A DNA stretch of 17,133 bases. Origin: Spirochaetaceae bacterium (GTDB taxonomy: Bacteria > Spirochaetota > Spirochaetia > DSM-2461). The notes beneath the pieces are model-generated. The model saw only the letters and a list, made by a program, of their open reading frames with translations. It was not told where the DNA came from and ran no database searches. The position numbers and the translations under genes were made by a program. Within the stretch, counting starts at the first letter, position 1. Each line of letters starts with the position of its first letter. Where the stretch lies: the NCBI GenBank assembly GCA_016342385.1, contig JAEINM010000033.1:1-17133 (forward strand). The letters run 5' to 3'. Of this stretch, positions 1 to 6,500 are shown one piece after another.

Positions 1-36
1 TATCTGGGTGACGATTTAGTTGATTTTTTTAATTGA
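1..36 (+). CDS. C-terminal tail of a gene entering from the left
   Basis: Frame 1 is open from the first base and ends at a TGA at 34-36; the visible tail reads YLGDDLVDFFN. A good hairpin terminator on the same strand starts 5 bp later, which is why I read this as the end of a real gene. Eleven residues are too few to assign a family. If the terminator serves only the opposite strand, the tail could be chance. Confidence 0.4.
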   Translation, partial: YLGDDLVDFFN

Positions 37-40
37 AAAT

Positions 41-76
41 AAAACAGATCCTGGTAGTCATCAGGATCCGTTTTTC
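41..76 (+). terminator. Rho-independent terminator, possibly bidirectional
   Basis: The arm AAAACAGATCCTG (41-53) pairs with CAGGATCCGTTTT (62-74) with one A/C mismatch, leaving an 8-nt loop. The pairing runs straight into a T run on the + strand. On the - strand the same stem is followed by TTTTATTTT. It closes the gene tail ending at 36 and could also back up rpsU transcription from the other side. Confidence 0.7.
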
Positions 77-143
77 CTTTAAGCCAACAAATGCTTTATC
101 AAGTTGATAGTTTTGAATTGTTAATATAAAGAGTAGATAAGAA

Positions 144-174
144 TCAGAATTATAAAAGAACTCTCTAATTCTGA
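144..174 (-). terminator. AT-rich hairpin just after rpsU, weak terminator
   Basis: TCAGAATTA at 144-152 and TAATTCTGA at 166-174 are perfect 9-bp inverted repeats with a 13-nt loop. The hairpin begins one base past the rpsU stop codon (176-178). Read on the - strand it is followed by TTCTTAT rather than a clean T run, and the stem is AT-rich. Termination is therefore likely but may be partial, with the 41-76 stem as a second stop. Confidence 0.5.
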
Positions 175-175
175 C

Positions 176-385
176 TTAATACATTTTTCGTCTTTCCTGC
201 TTTCTTATATTCTTTAATTCTTTCCGTCTTCTCGACTTGTTCTGTTCATGCTTTTTAGCAGAAGGTTTCAGAAAGTATTGTCTTTTTTTAAACTCTCTTA
301 TAATTCCTTCTTTCTCGACTTTGTTCTTAAATCTTTTAATTGCTTTTTCAAGATTTTCGTCATCGTAAACTTCGATATTTGCCAA
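176..385 (-). CDS. rpsU: 30S ribosomal protein bS21
   Basis: The 69-residue, strongly basic protein has the bS21 layout. An acidic beta-strand start (IEVYDDENLEKA) is followed by the KRFKNKVEKEGI helix, the core REFKKRQYFLKPS, and a Lys/Arg-rich tail ending RRKMY. Length matches the usual 60-70 residues. bS21 sits on the small-subunit platform near the 16S rRNA 3' end and helps mRNA engagement. The start codon is TTG (383-385), preceded 7 nt upstream by GGAG. The gene has its own promoter and hairpin, so it looks monocistronic; in many bacteria rpsU instead heads a dnaG-rpoD operon, which is absent here. Confidence 0.93.
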   Translation of the reverse strand: MANIEVYDDENLEKAIKRFKNKVEKEGIIREFKKRQYFLKPSAKKHEQNKSRRRKELKNIRKQERRKMY

Positions 386-417
386 AGAAATACTCCAATA
401 ATATATGTGTTCAAATT

Positions 418-445
418 ATTATAACGAACAGGAAAAAAAAATCAA
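418..445 (-). promoter_or_regulatory. rpsU promoter
   Basis: Reading the - strand, TTGATT (445-440) is followed after 16 nt by a perfect TATAAT (423-418). The predicted transcript starts near 411, giving a leader of about 25 nt that contains the GGAG site of rpsU. A run of nine T residues fills the start of the spacer. The -35 matches consensus at 4 of 6 positions. Confidence 0.6.
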
Positions 446-543
446 GTTTCATCCTGCGAATCAAGTCTATTTAATCTTTAAATTTTAGTAATTGATAGAT
501 GAAACAGGGGATTTCATAAAATCCTTTCTGATTTTGAGGTGAA

Positions 544-591
544 ATGGATACATTGCTAAATAAATTCATCTGGGAATATATTCAATTATAA
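544..591 (+). CDS. Possible 15-residue peptide (leader-like), speculative
   Basis: An ATG at 544-546 follows GAGGTGA (536-542), a 7-base match to the complement of a standard 16S rRNA 3' end, although the gap to ATG is short (4 nt after GAGG). The frame reads MDTLLNKFIWEYIQL and stops at 589-591. It has no regulatory residue run such as those of amino-acid attenuators, and no terminator/antiterminator pair is obvious after it. It may be chance; I list it because ribosome sites this good are rare in the window. Confidence 0.18.
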   Translation: MDTLLNKFIWEYIQL

Positions 592-603
592 ATAGCGGTT
601 CTC

Positions 604-632
604 TTGTCATTATATTACTGATGCAGTATTGT
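604..632 (+). promoter_or_regulatory. Promoter abutting the start of the 58-residue gene
   Basis: TTGTCA (604-609, 5/6 match to -35) is separated by 17 nt from TATTGT (627-632, 4/6 match to -10). Seven bases separate the -10 from the ATG at 640, so the transcript is predicted to start at or one base from the start codon, giving a leaderless mRNA. No Shine-Dalgarno sequence is present before the ATG. Confidence 0.4.
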
Positions 633-639
633 AGCTTAT

Positions 640-816
640 ATGGCAAAAACGAATTATTCTTATGAAAAAAGACAGCAGGAAATAAAAAAGCAGAAAAAAA
701 GACAGGAAAAACTCAAAAAGAAACAGGAAAAAAAGGAACGGAAAGACTTCGATCCTCAGCTTGAGGTTGATAACAATGATCCTGAAGTCGAAAAGGATGA
801 ATCGGCCGATAACTGA
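640..816 (+). CDS. Small highly charged Lys/Glu-rich protein (58 aa), unknown function
   Basis: The protein begins MAKTNYSYEKRQQEIKKQKK, continues as a Lys/Gln/Glu-rich stretch to about residue 35, then turns acidic (DFDPQLEVDNNDPEVEKDE). A single charged helix or coiled coil followed by an acidic disordered tail is the likely shape. From memory, short proteins starting with a similar MAKTNY-YEKR motif occur in diverse bacteria as uncharacterised proteins; their function is not known to me, and RNA or ribosome contact is only a guess from charge. No membrane segment or cysteine is present. There is no Shine-Dalgarno site; a promoter-like pair abuts the ATG. It converges on the next gene with a 12-bp gap. 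Confidence 0.65.
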   Translation: MAKTNYSYEKRQQEIKKQKKRQEKLKKKQEKKERKDFDPQLEVDNNDPEVEKDESADN

Positions 817-828
817 TGTCTATGAGAA

Positions 829-2541
829 TTATTGAGCTATCTTCAAGGACCTTAATCGATTCAAAGCACAGGCCAGATCAATCATTCTGAACTCGGCCAG
901 ATTACCGCTGATTCTATCACTTAAACAATCCAGTCCCTCATTCTCTATCTTCTCCTGCAGAAATGACAGGATATGTATGAGAGATTTTTTCCCATCAACA
1001 TATGTATTTAGTCGTTGAAGGGCTTCCATAATAGCTTTGGTCTGAGATAATTCACTCAACTGTTCAACATCTGTCAGGTCTATAATATGACGGCCGAAAT
1101 TAATCCGGTATACTTCTTTGGCATACACACTTTTTTTCCCGTATTGATTTTCAGGGTCAATAGATCCTCGAAGGGGAATCCTTCTTTTAATTGTAAAATC
1201 ACAATCATCAAATTCAATAAGACGTCCGGTTTTTGAGGAAGCCGCAATTTGTTTGGCTCTTTCTGTTACATCAATAGGCCGGTAGTTTTTCATTTGAATC
1301 ACTTTATCAGATATTTCAAAATAATCTCCTGATCCGCCCAGTACAAGAATAGAAGAGACATTTTTTCGGGAAAACAACTGCCGGGCCCTATCTATGAAAG
1401 GAGTTATCGGTTCGTCATTTTTCATAACCAGCTGCTGCATGTTGTAGTCGCGGATCATAAAATTGGAAGCACAGGTGTCTTCATCCATTAACAGGAGATC
1501 GGTTTCCGCTTCCAGCCCTTCCATAAGCGCAGCAGCTTGAGATGTGCTTCCGCTAGCGTTCTCGGTAGAAAACACCGACGTATTATCACCAGAGGGCAGA
1601 TGGTTAATAAAGGGAGAAATATCCACTTTTTCTACAAATCGACCACTATAGGCTCGAAGTTTCAGAGCATTTTTACAGGTTACCGCCAATTCCCTGCCAT
1701 CGCCGGGTATGTGGTTGTATATTCCGGCGGCAATCGTCTGAAGCAGTGTTGATTTCCCATGGTAACCTCCTCCTACAATCAGCGAAATTCCCTCGGGGAT
1801 CCCCATTCCGGAGATCTTATTTCCATCGGGAAGAGTTATTCTTACTTCCATTGACTCTGGAGATGTAAATTCAACCGCTTTTTCTCTTTCCATTGGCAGC
1901 TCACTAGTACCGCTTTTTCTCGGTAATAGAGATCTATTGGCAATAAAGCAGATTAGACCGTGTTCTTTCAATTGAGATCGAAGATATTCTGAGGTCTGGG
2001 AGGTTTTCAGATGCATATCACAATCTTGCGTATCTATATTTTCTTTTTTAAATGTCTTTTTTATAATGTCAGGAAGTTCGACAAATAACATGGTTTGTGC
2101 TAGTTCTCCATTAATTAACCGGTCATTGGCAGGTAATCCCATAAAAAACCGCAATTCTATAAACTCATCAGTCAGGATAACTGAATTGCGATTCAGAATA
2201 GCCTGCCCGGGTTTATCAATGGTAATTAAGCCGCTATTACCTGTGCCTCTATGACTGGAACAATGGGAACTCTCTCTGAAAAAACAGCGGGCCAGAAAAT
2301 CTTCATAAGCCCTTTTCCTTATGGGATTCTCCTGCAGGTCTTCTGGTATATAACTATAGGATGGCTCTATTCTGATTCTGTATATTCCTGTAAAAGAGGG
2401 TGCGTAGGGATCCTTGGGAATCTGATCGATATAGAGCACAAAATTATCACTGTTGTAGGATCCTTTTAAAGATTGATAAGCTCCGTAATCCTTTCCATCT
2501 ATTCCTTTTAAACGGGGGCCTAGACTACTGAGGGGATTCAT
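829..2541 (-). CDS. ABC-class P-loop ATPase of the COG3044 type
   Basis: This 570-residue soluble protein carries a modified Walker A, GGGYHGKSTLL (257-267), a signature-like SGSTSQ (330-335) and a Walker B strand LLLMDEDT (349-356) followed by SNFMIRD. These features and the length fit the bacterial family annotated as 'predicted ATPase of the ABC class' (COG3044). The family is not a transporter: there is no membrane partner and the ATPase core sits between long extra domains. A trypanosome relative, MRB1590, is an RNA-binding mitochondrial editing factor, so nucleic-acid binding is possible, but the bacterial role is unknown. The start is secure: AGGAG lies 7 nt before ATG 2539-2541. The gene is transcribed alone, divergent from the 2640 gene, with 98 bp between the two starts. 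Confidence 0.85.
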   Translation of the reverse strand: MNPLSSLGPRLKGIDGKDYGAYQSLKGSYNSDNFVLYIDQIPKDPYAPSFTGIYRIRIEPSYSYIPEDLQENPIRKRAYEDFLARCFFRESSHCSSHRGTGNSGLITIDKPGQAILNRNSVILTDEFIELRFFMGLPANDRLINGELAQTMLFVELPDIIKKTFKKENIDTQDCDMHLKTSQTSEYLRSQLKEHGLICFIANRSLLPRKSGTSELPMEREKAVEFTSPESMEVRITLPDGNKISGMGIPEGISLIVGGGYHGKSTLLQTIAAGIYNHIPGDGRELAVTCKNALKLRAYSGRFVEKVDISPFINHLPSGDNTSVFSTENASGSTSQAAALMEGLEAETDLLLMDEDTCASNFMIRDYNMQQLVMKNDEPITPFIDRARQLFSRKNVSSILVLGGSGDYFEISDKVIQMKNYRPIDVTERAKQIAASSKTGRLIEFDDCDFTIKRRIPLRGSIDPENQYGKKSVYAKEVYRINFGRHIIDLTDVEQLSELSQTKAIMEALQRLNTYVDGKKSLIHILSFLQEKIENEGLDCLSDRISGNLAEFRMIDLACALNRLRSLKIAQ

Positions 2542-2604
2542 ATTATTTCTCCTAATTATAAATATAGTAAATTCCTTTTCATATTACTAAGAGAATTTCT
2601 GATC

Positions 2605-2633
2605 TTGATAACATATTGAAATCTATATATAGT
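2605..2633 (+). promoter_or_regulatory. Strong promoter ending 6 nt before the ATG of the cysteine-pair membrane protein
   Basis: TTGATA (2605-2610, 5/6) and TATAGT (2628-2633, 5/6) are spaced by exactly 17 nt. The predicted start of transcription is about 2640, which is the A of an in-frame ATG. A longer frame starting at TTG 2616 would begin inside this promoter, so it is unlikely to be translated from this transcript. Confidence 0.6.
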
Positions 2634-2639
2634 GAAATA

Positions 2640-3212
2640 ATGAATGTAACTAAATACAAAACAAAATATCTCTATTTAATAACTTTATCCTATTTCATTT
2701 TGGCTTTTCTCAATATCACTTTTGCATTACTGGCATTAGTATGTATGGCTGTTCCCTTTATTCTGCTATTCAAAAATAGAGAGAAAACATGGTGCACGAA
2801 TTATTGTCCCAGAGTCGATTATTTCTCTCTTTTCAGGATTTTTAAAACAGGATTTAAAATTCCAAAGTGGTTCACCGATGAACGTTTGAAAAAGTTCGTA
2901 TTTCAGTATTTCTGTATCAATGTATTTTTTATTATTATGTCCACAGTTATGGTCAGTCGGGGGAATTTTGCTCCAATAGATAATATTCGTTTTCTCATAG
3001 CTTTTGAAATCCCGGGGACATTACCTCAATTGTGGACACCTGTAGAACTACCTGCTGCAATCATTCATCTCTCTTATAGATTGTATTCTATAATGTTTAC
3101 TTCATCTGTTCTTGGTACCCTTCTGGCCATACTGTTCAAGCCCCGTACTTGGTGTGTTGTCTGTCCAATTAATACACTGAGCACAGGATTTCTCAGAAGT
3201 CAGAAAAAATAA
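2640..3212 (+). CDS. Small membrane protein with two CxxxCP/CxxCP cysteine pairs (polyferredoxin-like, 4Fe-4S binding?)
   Basis: From ATG 2640 the protein has 190 residues (198 from TTG 2616). Hydrophobic spans fall at about 10-46 (probably two helices), 86-106 and 140-167. Just after the second span is TWCTNYCPR (C52, C56), and just after the last is TWCVVCPIN (C172, C175). Paired CxxxCP-type motifs at the membrane edge resemble NapH/YccM-like membrane iron-sulfur proteins, but those carry more cysteines. With only four here, one cluster bridging the two loops is the simplest model. I chose the ATG because the promoter predicts a transcript beginning there and neither start has a Shine-Dalgarno site. 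It converges on the MFS gene with a 9-bp gap. Partner and electron donor are unknown. Confidence 0.7.
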   Translation: MNVTKYKTKYLYLITLSYFILAFLNITFALLALVCMAVPFILLFKNREKTWCTNYCPRVDYFSLFRIFKTGFKIPKWFTDERLKKFVFQYFCINVFFIIMSTVMVSRGNFAPIDNIRFLIAFEIPGTLPQLWTPVELPAAIIHLSYRLYSIMFTSSVLGTLLAILFKPRTWCVVCPINTLSTGFLRSQKK

Positions 3213-3221
3213 TTACCAGCC

Positions 3222-4472
3222 TCACCTGCTGCTTATCATATCCTCTTTTGCTTTTCTGACATCGACAGGGCAGACCATCCTGCTGATAAAAGGGAGAGCT
3301 GTCAGGCACAAAAATGCCAGAGCAGAGAAAACCCGGTAAAATGAAAAATGCTTGAGGAGTAATCCTATAAGGAGGGGAGCCAGAGCACTGGTTAAATTGA
3401 TGGCACCAAATATACCCGAGTAAAGAGCTCTTTTATTCTCATCACTAATCTGGACTAGAACGGCTTCCCCGCTCATTTTATGTGCTGAAGCCAGTATGCC
3501 CAGTAAGGGGAAAATGATATATACTATCCACTGTCCTGCCCCTGCAGTAATTGAGGAGAGCATAATAATGGGAATAAGGAAACCGGCTGCCGATTGAATT
3601 TTGAGAAGTCCTTTGAAACCAAGGGGTTTTACGATTCTGGGCCATATTAAATTCGATAAGAGCATTCCTCCCATCTGCAGTAGTACAATGGTTCCAATAA
3701 ATGCTGATGGTATATTGAATTGATGCATCAGAGTCGGTAGATAAAAGGGAATCAGTACTATTCCCATCGATAGGATATTGGCAGTGAAACAATAATTCCG
3801 AAATGTACTATCCTCTTTAAGAATCCTTTTCATTGAGTGGAATATATCTCCCATTCCCGGTTTTGTAGTTTTCCTTGCCGGCTCCTGTTTCTCCCGGATC
3901 ATCCAGAATCCTATTGATCCCAATGCCAGCATTATTGCGGCCAGAGAAAAGAGAACGCTATAGCGGAGGGAGCCTGTGAGACCTGTAATGATATATCGTG
4001 TCAGAACGCCCGAGAGCAATACTCCCACACTCCAGAATACCTGTTTTCTCAAAAAAAACTTGTGTCGCAGGTCATCTGGAATTGTGGAACCGATTAAGGA
4101 GATATAACTTATTCCCGCAAATGCACCGGAGAGGGAAAAGAGAATTAATCCTGTGTAGATAAAAAAAAGAACAATAGAGGGGCTCATTGACTCGGAACTT
4201 ATAAGGAGCATTCCGATTCCAAAGAGAGCAAACATTCGGGTATATAACCCTCCTAGCAGATATCTTTTTTTTCTCGGTCTTGATTGGACAAAGGGAGCAA
4301 AAAGGAGTTGTGAAACAAGAGGAAGTCCTATCATTATGGCAGTTATGATTCCAATATGTATTTCTGATCCGCCGACCTGTAATACCAGTGCGGGAAGAAC
4401 TGAATTCACCTCGGTAAAAGTGACTGTTAAAGCCAGGAAAACTCCATGAATCAGAAAACCTTTATAACTCAT
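3222..4472 (-). CDS. MFS transporter, 12 membrane helices
   Basis: This 416-residue protein is hydrophobic throughout, with about 12 spans and a charged central loop near residues 193-206 (IREKQEPARKTTKPG) dividing two six-helix halves. The basic loop after helix 2 (PFVQSRPRKKR, about 60-70) is in the place of the MFS motif A, though the classic G-x3-D-x2-GR pattern is not kept. The substrate cannot be told. It lies 31 bp downstream of the sensor kinase gene and is probably cotranscribed. The ATG at 4470-4472 has no ribosome site. An AAGGAG (4515-4510) inside the last kinase codons sits 7 nt before an in-frame ATT at 4502-4500, which would add ten residues; the true start is therefore uncertain. 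Confidence 0.85.
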   Translation of the reverse strand: MSYKGFLIHGVFLALTVTFTEVNSVLPALVLQVGGSEIHIGIITAIMIGLPLVSQLLFAPFVQSRPRKKRYLLGGLYTRMFALFGIGMLLISSESMSPSIVLFFIYTGLILFSLSGAFAGISYISLIGSTIPDDLRHKFFLRKQVFWSVGVLLSGVLTRYIITGLTGSLRYSVLFSLAAIMLALGSIGFWMIREKQEPARKTTKPGMGDIFHSMKRILKEDSTFRNYCFTANILSMGIVLIPFYLPTLMHQFNIPSAFIGTIVLLQMGGMLLSNLIWPRIVKPLGFKGLLKIQSAAGFLIPIIMLSSITAGAGQWIVYIIFPLLGILASAHKMSGEAVLVQISDENKRALYSGIFGAINLTSALAPLLIGLLLKHFSFYRVFSALAFLCLTALPFISRMVCPVDVRKAKEDMISSR

Positions 4473-4503
4473 CTTCTGATCAGATTCTGTATCTATCTGA
4501 ATT

Positions 4504-6450
4504 TTATATCTCCTTCTGATTAGGTATAATCCATTTTACAGGAAGTGTTATATGGAATAGAACGCCAGGTTTATGATTTTTATCATAGCCAATAGAACCG
4601 TGGAGATAGTTGTGAATAATTGTCTGGATAATATGCATTCCCAGACCGGTACCACCTCTCTTTTGAGCTGTGGTAAAATAGGGTTTGAATATTTTTTCAG
4701 CATTTTCTTCAGGGATTCCCACACCATTATCGGAATATTTTATCAAAACATTCTCATTATTAATTGTGGCTTCTATGATGATTTTCCCCTCTTGTCTATC
4801 ATGGAAACCGTGATAGATGGAATTCTGAAAGAGATTGTTAAAAACCTGAGTTAAATATCCGGAAATGGATTCCAGTTCTAATTCGGGAGACATTTTCAGT
4901 TCAGTCTGAATATTATTGTTTTTATTACAGATGGAAAAATTGGAAGAAACATCGTCAATCAGTTCATTGAGATTGATTTGCTCAGGCTTGATATCTGATT
5001 GTGCAATGGCGATATTTTTAAAACTTTTAATAATTTTTTTTGCCTGTTCAATATTCCCTATTCCCAGACTTATTCCCTCCTTTATTTTTGAAAGAAGGGT
5101 CAGCATCTCTCTCTCTGTCAATTTCTTACTTTCAATTTTACTGTGCAACTGTGACAGGACATCTTCTGAAAAGGTTAAAGATGTCAGAACTATACCAATA
5201 GGAGTTTTAATTTCATGAGTAAAGGCGCCAACCTGGTTTCCCAGTTGAGCCAGTCTCTCCAGTGAGACATTATCCTGGATAATCCTATCTAGAGTTTTTT
5301 TAAAGTCCCACTGCAGTTCTCTAAATTTACGTGAAAGATTCCCTATTTCATCTTTTCTGTTCAGTAATTGCGGATTCTCCACTGAGGAATCCAGATTCTC
5401 TAGTGATTTTTTTACTTCCGCAGTCAGCAGTATGATGGGTTTTGTTATAAATCGGGCTGCTGTATAGGAAATAAGAACTGCTATGAGAAGAATAATAGAA
5501 CTTATTCCCAGTAGTATATTCTGAATCGATCTGACGGGACTGAATATCTCTTTCTCATAGGCTGTAATTCCCAGAACCCAATCATTTTTCAGCCTTTTAT
5601 ACCCCATCCGTTTTTTTTCTCCCAAAAACCTGTAAACCACAGTGTTCTGGGAATTCCCAGAAGTCAGTTCTTCTAGCAGAAGTTTGTTATTTTCTCCCAG
5701 TACTTCTTCCAGAGGAGTGTTCATGGGATATCGGGGATGATAGATAAAGTCAAACCGGGAGTTCACCAGGAAAGCATATCCCTCATTTTTAAAAGTAATT
5801 TCCGCTAGCTTCTCTTTTATTGAAGCCAGGGATAGATCAAAGCCGGCAATTCCGATTATTTCAGATTCCACAAATACAGGAGCAGTAAATGAAATGAGGG
5901 CGTCCCCTGTATCAACATCAATATAGGTATCACTCCAGAAAGCCTTTTGAGTTTCTAGTGGTTTATAATAGTATTCCAAATTCGGATCTTCGGGATTAAA
6001 ATCCTTCGGATCGGGATACTCAAAGACTCTTTCAAAGAGATCTGTTCCATTCATTTTATTATACCAGACCTGGGTCGGGACGGATCCGTATGCGGGACTG
6101 AACATAAAATACAAACCATTACAATCATTGATGATGGCTGCTGCTTTCTGAATTTGCGGAGAAATGTAATCTCTATAATCCTTCAGATAGGAATCCCCGG
6201 CTTCTCTGTAACTGCTCATAGAAAAAACTGATCCCAGTGAAATAGATAAGACTGAAATTAATGATTCAATATCGGAGAATAAATCTTCCATATCGGCCGA
6301 TTCATGTCTTGCTGTATCGAGCAGTTTATTAAATGTCTCATCGACCAGATAGCTGTTTACAGAAAATATAATGACAGAACTGTTTATGATGGCCATACTC
6401 AATAAGGGAAGGAGAATCAGTATCAGTACTTTTCTCATAATTGATGACAT
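4504..6450 (-). CDS. Membrane sensor histidine kinase with extracytoplasmic Cache-like domain
   Basis: About 648 residues in the order: membrane helix (about 5-30); large extracytoplasmic region (about 30-310) resembling a double Cache ligand sensor, with motifs such as FWSDTYIDVDTGDALISFTAPV and GIAGFDLSL; second helix (about 311-331); HAMP-like linker; a phosphoacceptor helix with THEIKTPIG (H412); and a C-terminal ATPase domain. The latter has an N box (NNLFQNSIYHG), SDNGVGI (D574) and GGTGLGM (599-605). All catalytic boxes are intact, so it should be active. No receiver or response regulator is encoded nearby, so its partner lies elsewhere. The MFS gene follows at 31 bp, suggesting transport linked to the sensed ligand. 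The frame can also start at ATG 6459, but the TATAAT overlaps that codon, so ATG 6450 is preferred. Confidence 0.88.
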   Translation of the reverse strand: MSSIMRKVLILILLPLLSMAIINSSVIIFSVNSYLVDETFNKLLDTARHESADMEDLFSDIESLISVLSISLGSVFSMSSYREAGDSYLKDYRDYISPQIQKAAAIINDCNGLYFMFSPAYGSVPTQVWYNKMNGTDLFERVFEYPDPKDFNPEDPNLEYYYKPLETQKAFWSDTYIDVDTGDALISFTAPVFVESEIIGIAGFDLSLASIKEKLAEITFKNEGYAFLVNSRFDFIYHPRYPMNTPLEEVLGENNKLLLEELTSGNSQNTVVYRFLGEKKRMGYKRLKNDWVLGITAYEKEIFSPVRSIQNILLGISSIILLIAVLISYTAARFITKPIILLTAEVKKSLENLDSSVENPQLLNRKDEIGNLSRKFRELQWDFKKTLDRIIQDNVSLERLAQLGNQVGAFTHEIKTPIGIVLTSLTFSEDVLSQLHSKIESKKLTEREMLTLLSKIKEGISLGIGNIEQAKKIIKSFKNIAIAQSDIKPEQINLNELIDDVSSNFSICNKNNNIQTELKMSPELELESISGYLTQVFNNLFQNSIYHGFHDRQEGKIIIEATINNENVLIKYSDNGVGIPEENAEKIFKPYFTTAQKRGGTGLGMHIIQTIIHNYLHGSIGYDKNHKPGVLFHITLPVKWIIPNQKEI

Positions 6451-6457
6451 AATATGC

Positions 6458-6486
6458 ATTATAAATTAAGATATGCTATTAAGCAA
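6458..6486 (-). promoter_or_regulatory. Promoter overlapping the annotated start of the sensor kinase
   Basis: On the - strand TTGCTT (6486-6481, 3/6) is followed after 17 nt by a perfect TATAAT (6463-6458). The last two bases of the -10 are the first two of the ATG at 6459, so that ATG would be outside the transcript. The predicted start, about 6451-6450, coincides with the next in-frame ATG. It would let kinase and MFS genes be expressed apart from pirin and nth. Confidence 0.45.
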
Positions 6487-6500
6487 TAAAAGTTAGAGAA

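Larger units (their letters stand above)
446..639. other. Intergenic region between rpsU and the 58-residue gene
   Basis: No convincing long gene is present. It holds a small hairpin, GGATTT-CATA-AAATCC (509-524, extendable by G/T pairs), with no T run that would make it a clear terminator. It also holds a 15-codon reading frame with a strong ribosome site (listed separately) and the TTGTCA/TATTGT promoter just before 640. A second promoter-like pair, TTGCTA (553-558) and TATATT (577-582) with an 18-nt spacer, also points right. Confidence 0.5.

Noticed and set aside
800..809. Palindrome ATCGGCCGAT at the end of the 58-residue gene
   Set aside because: It is a 10-bp perfect palindrome inside coding sequence with no loop or T run, so it cannot serve as a normal terminator and may be chance.
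3222..3245. Short CAGC/GCTG stem near the MFS stop followed by a T run on the - strand
   Set aside because: Only four pairs and a gap before the T run; too weak to call a terminator.
3478..3792. 104-codon - strand frame inside the MFS gene
   Set aside because: It is a shifted reading of the MFS coding sequence with no known motif and no start signals.
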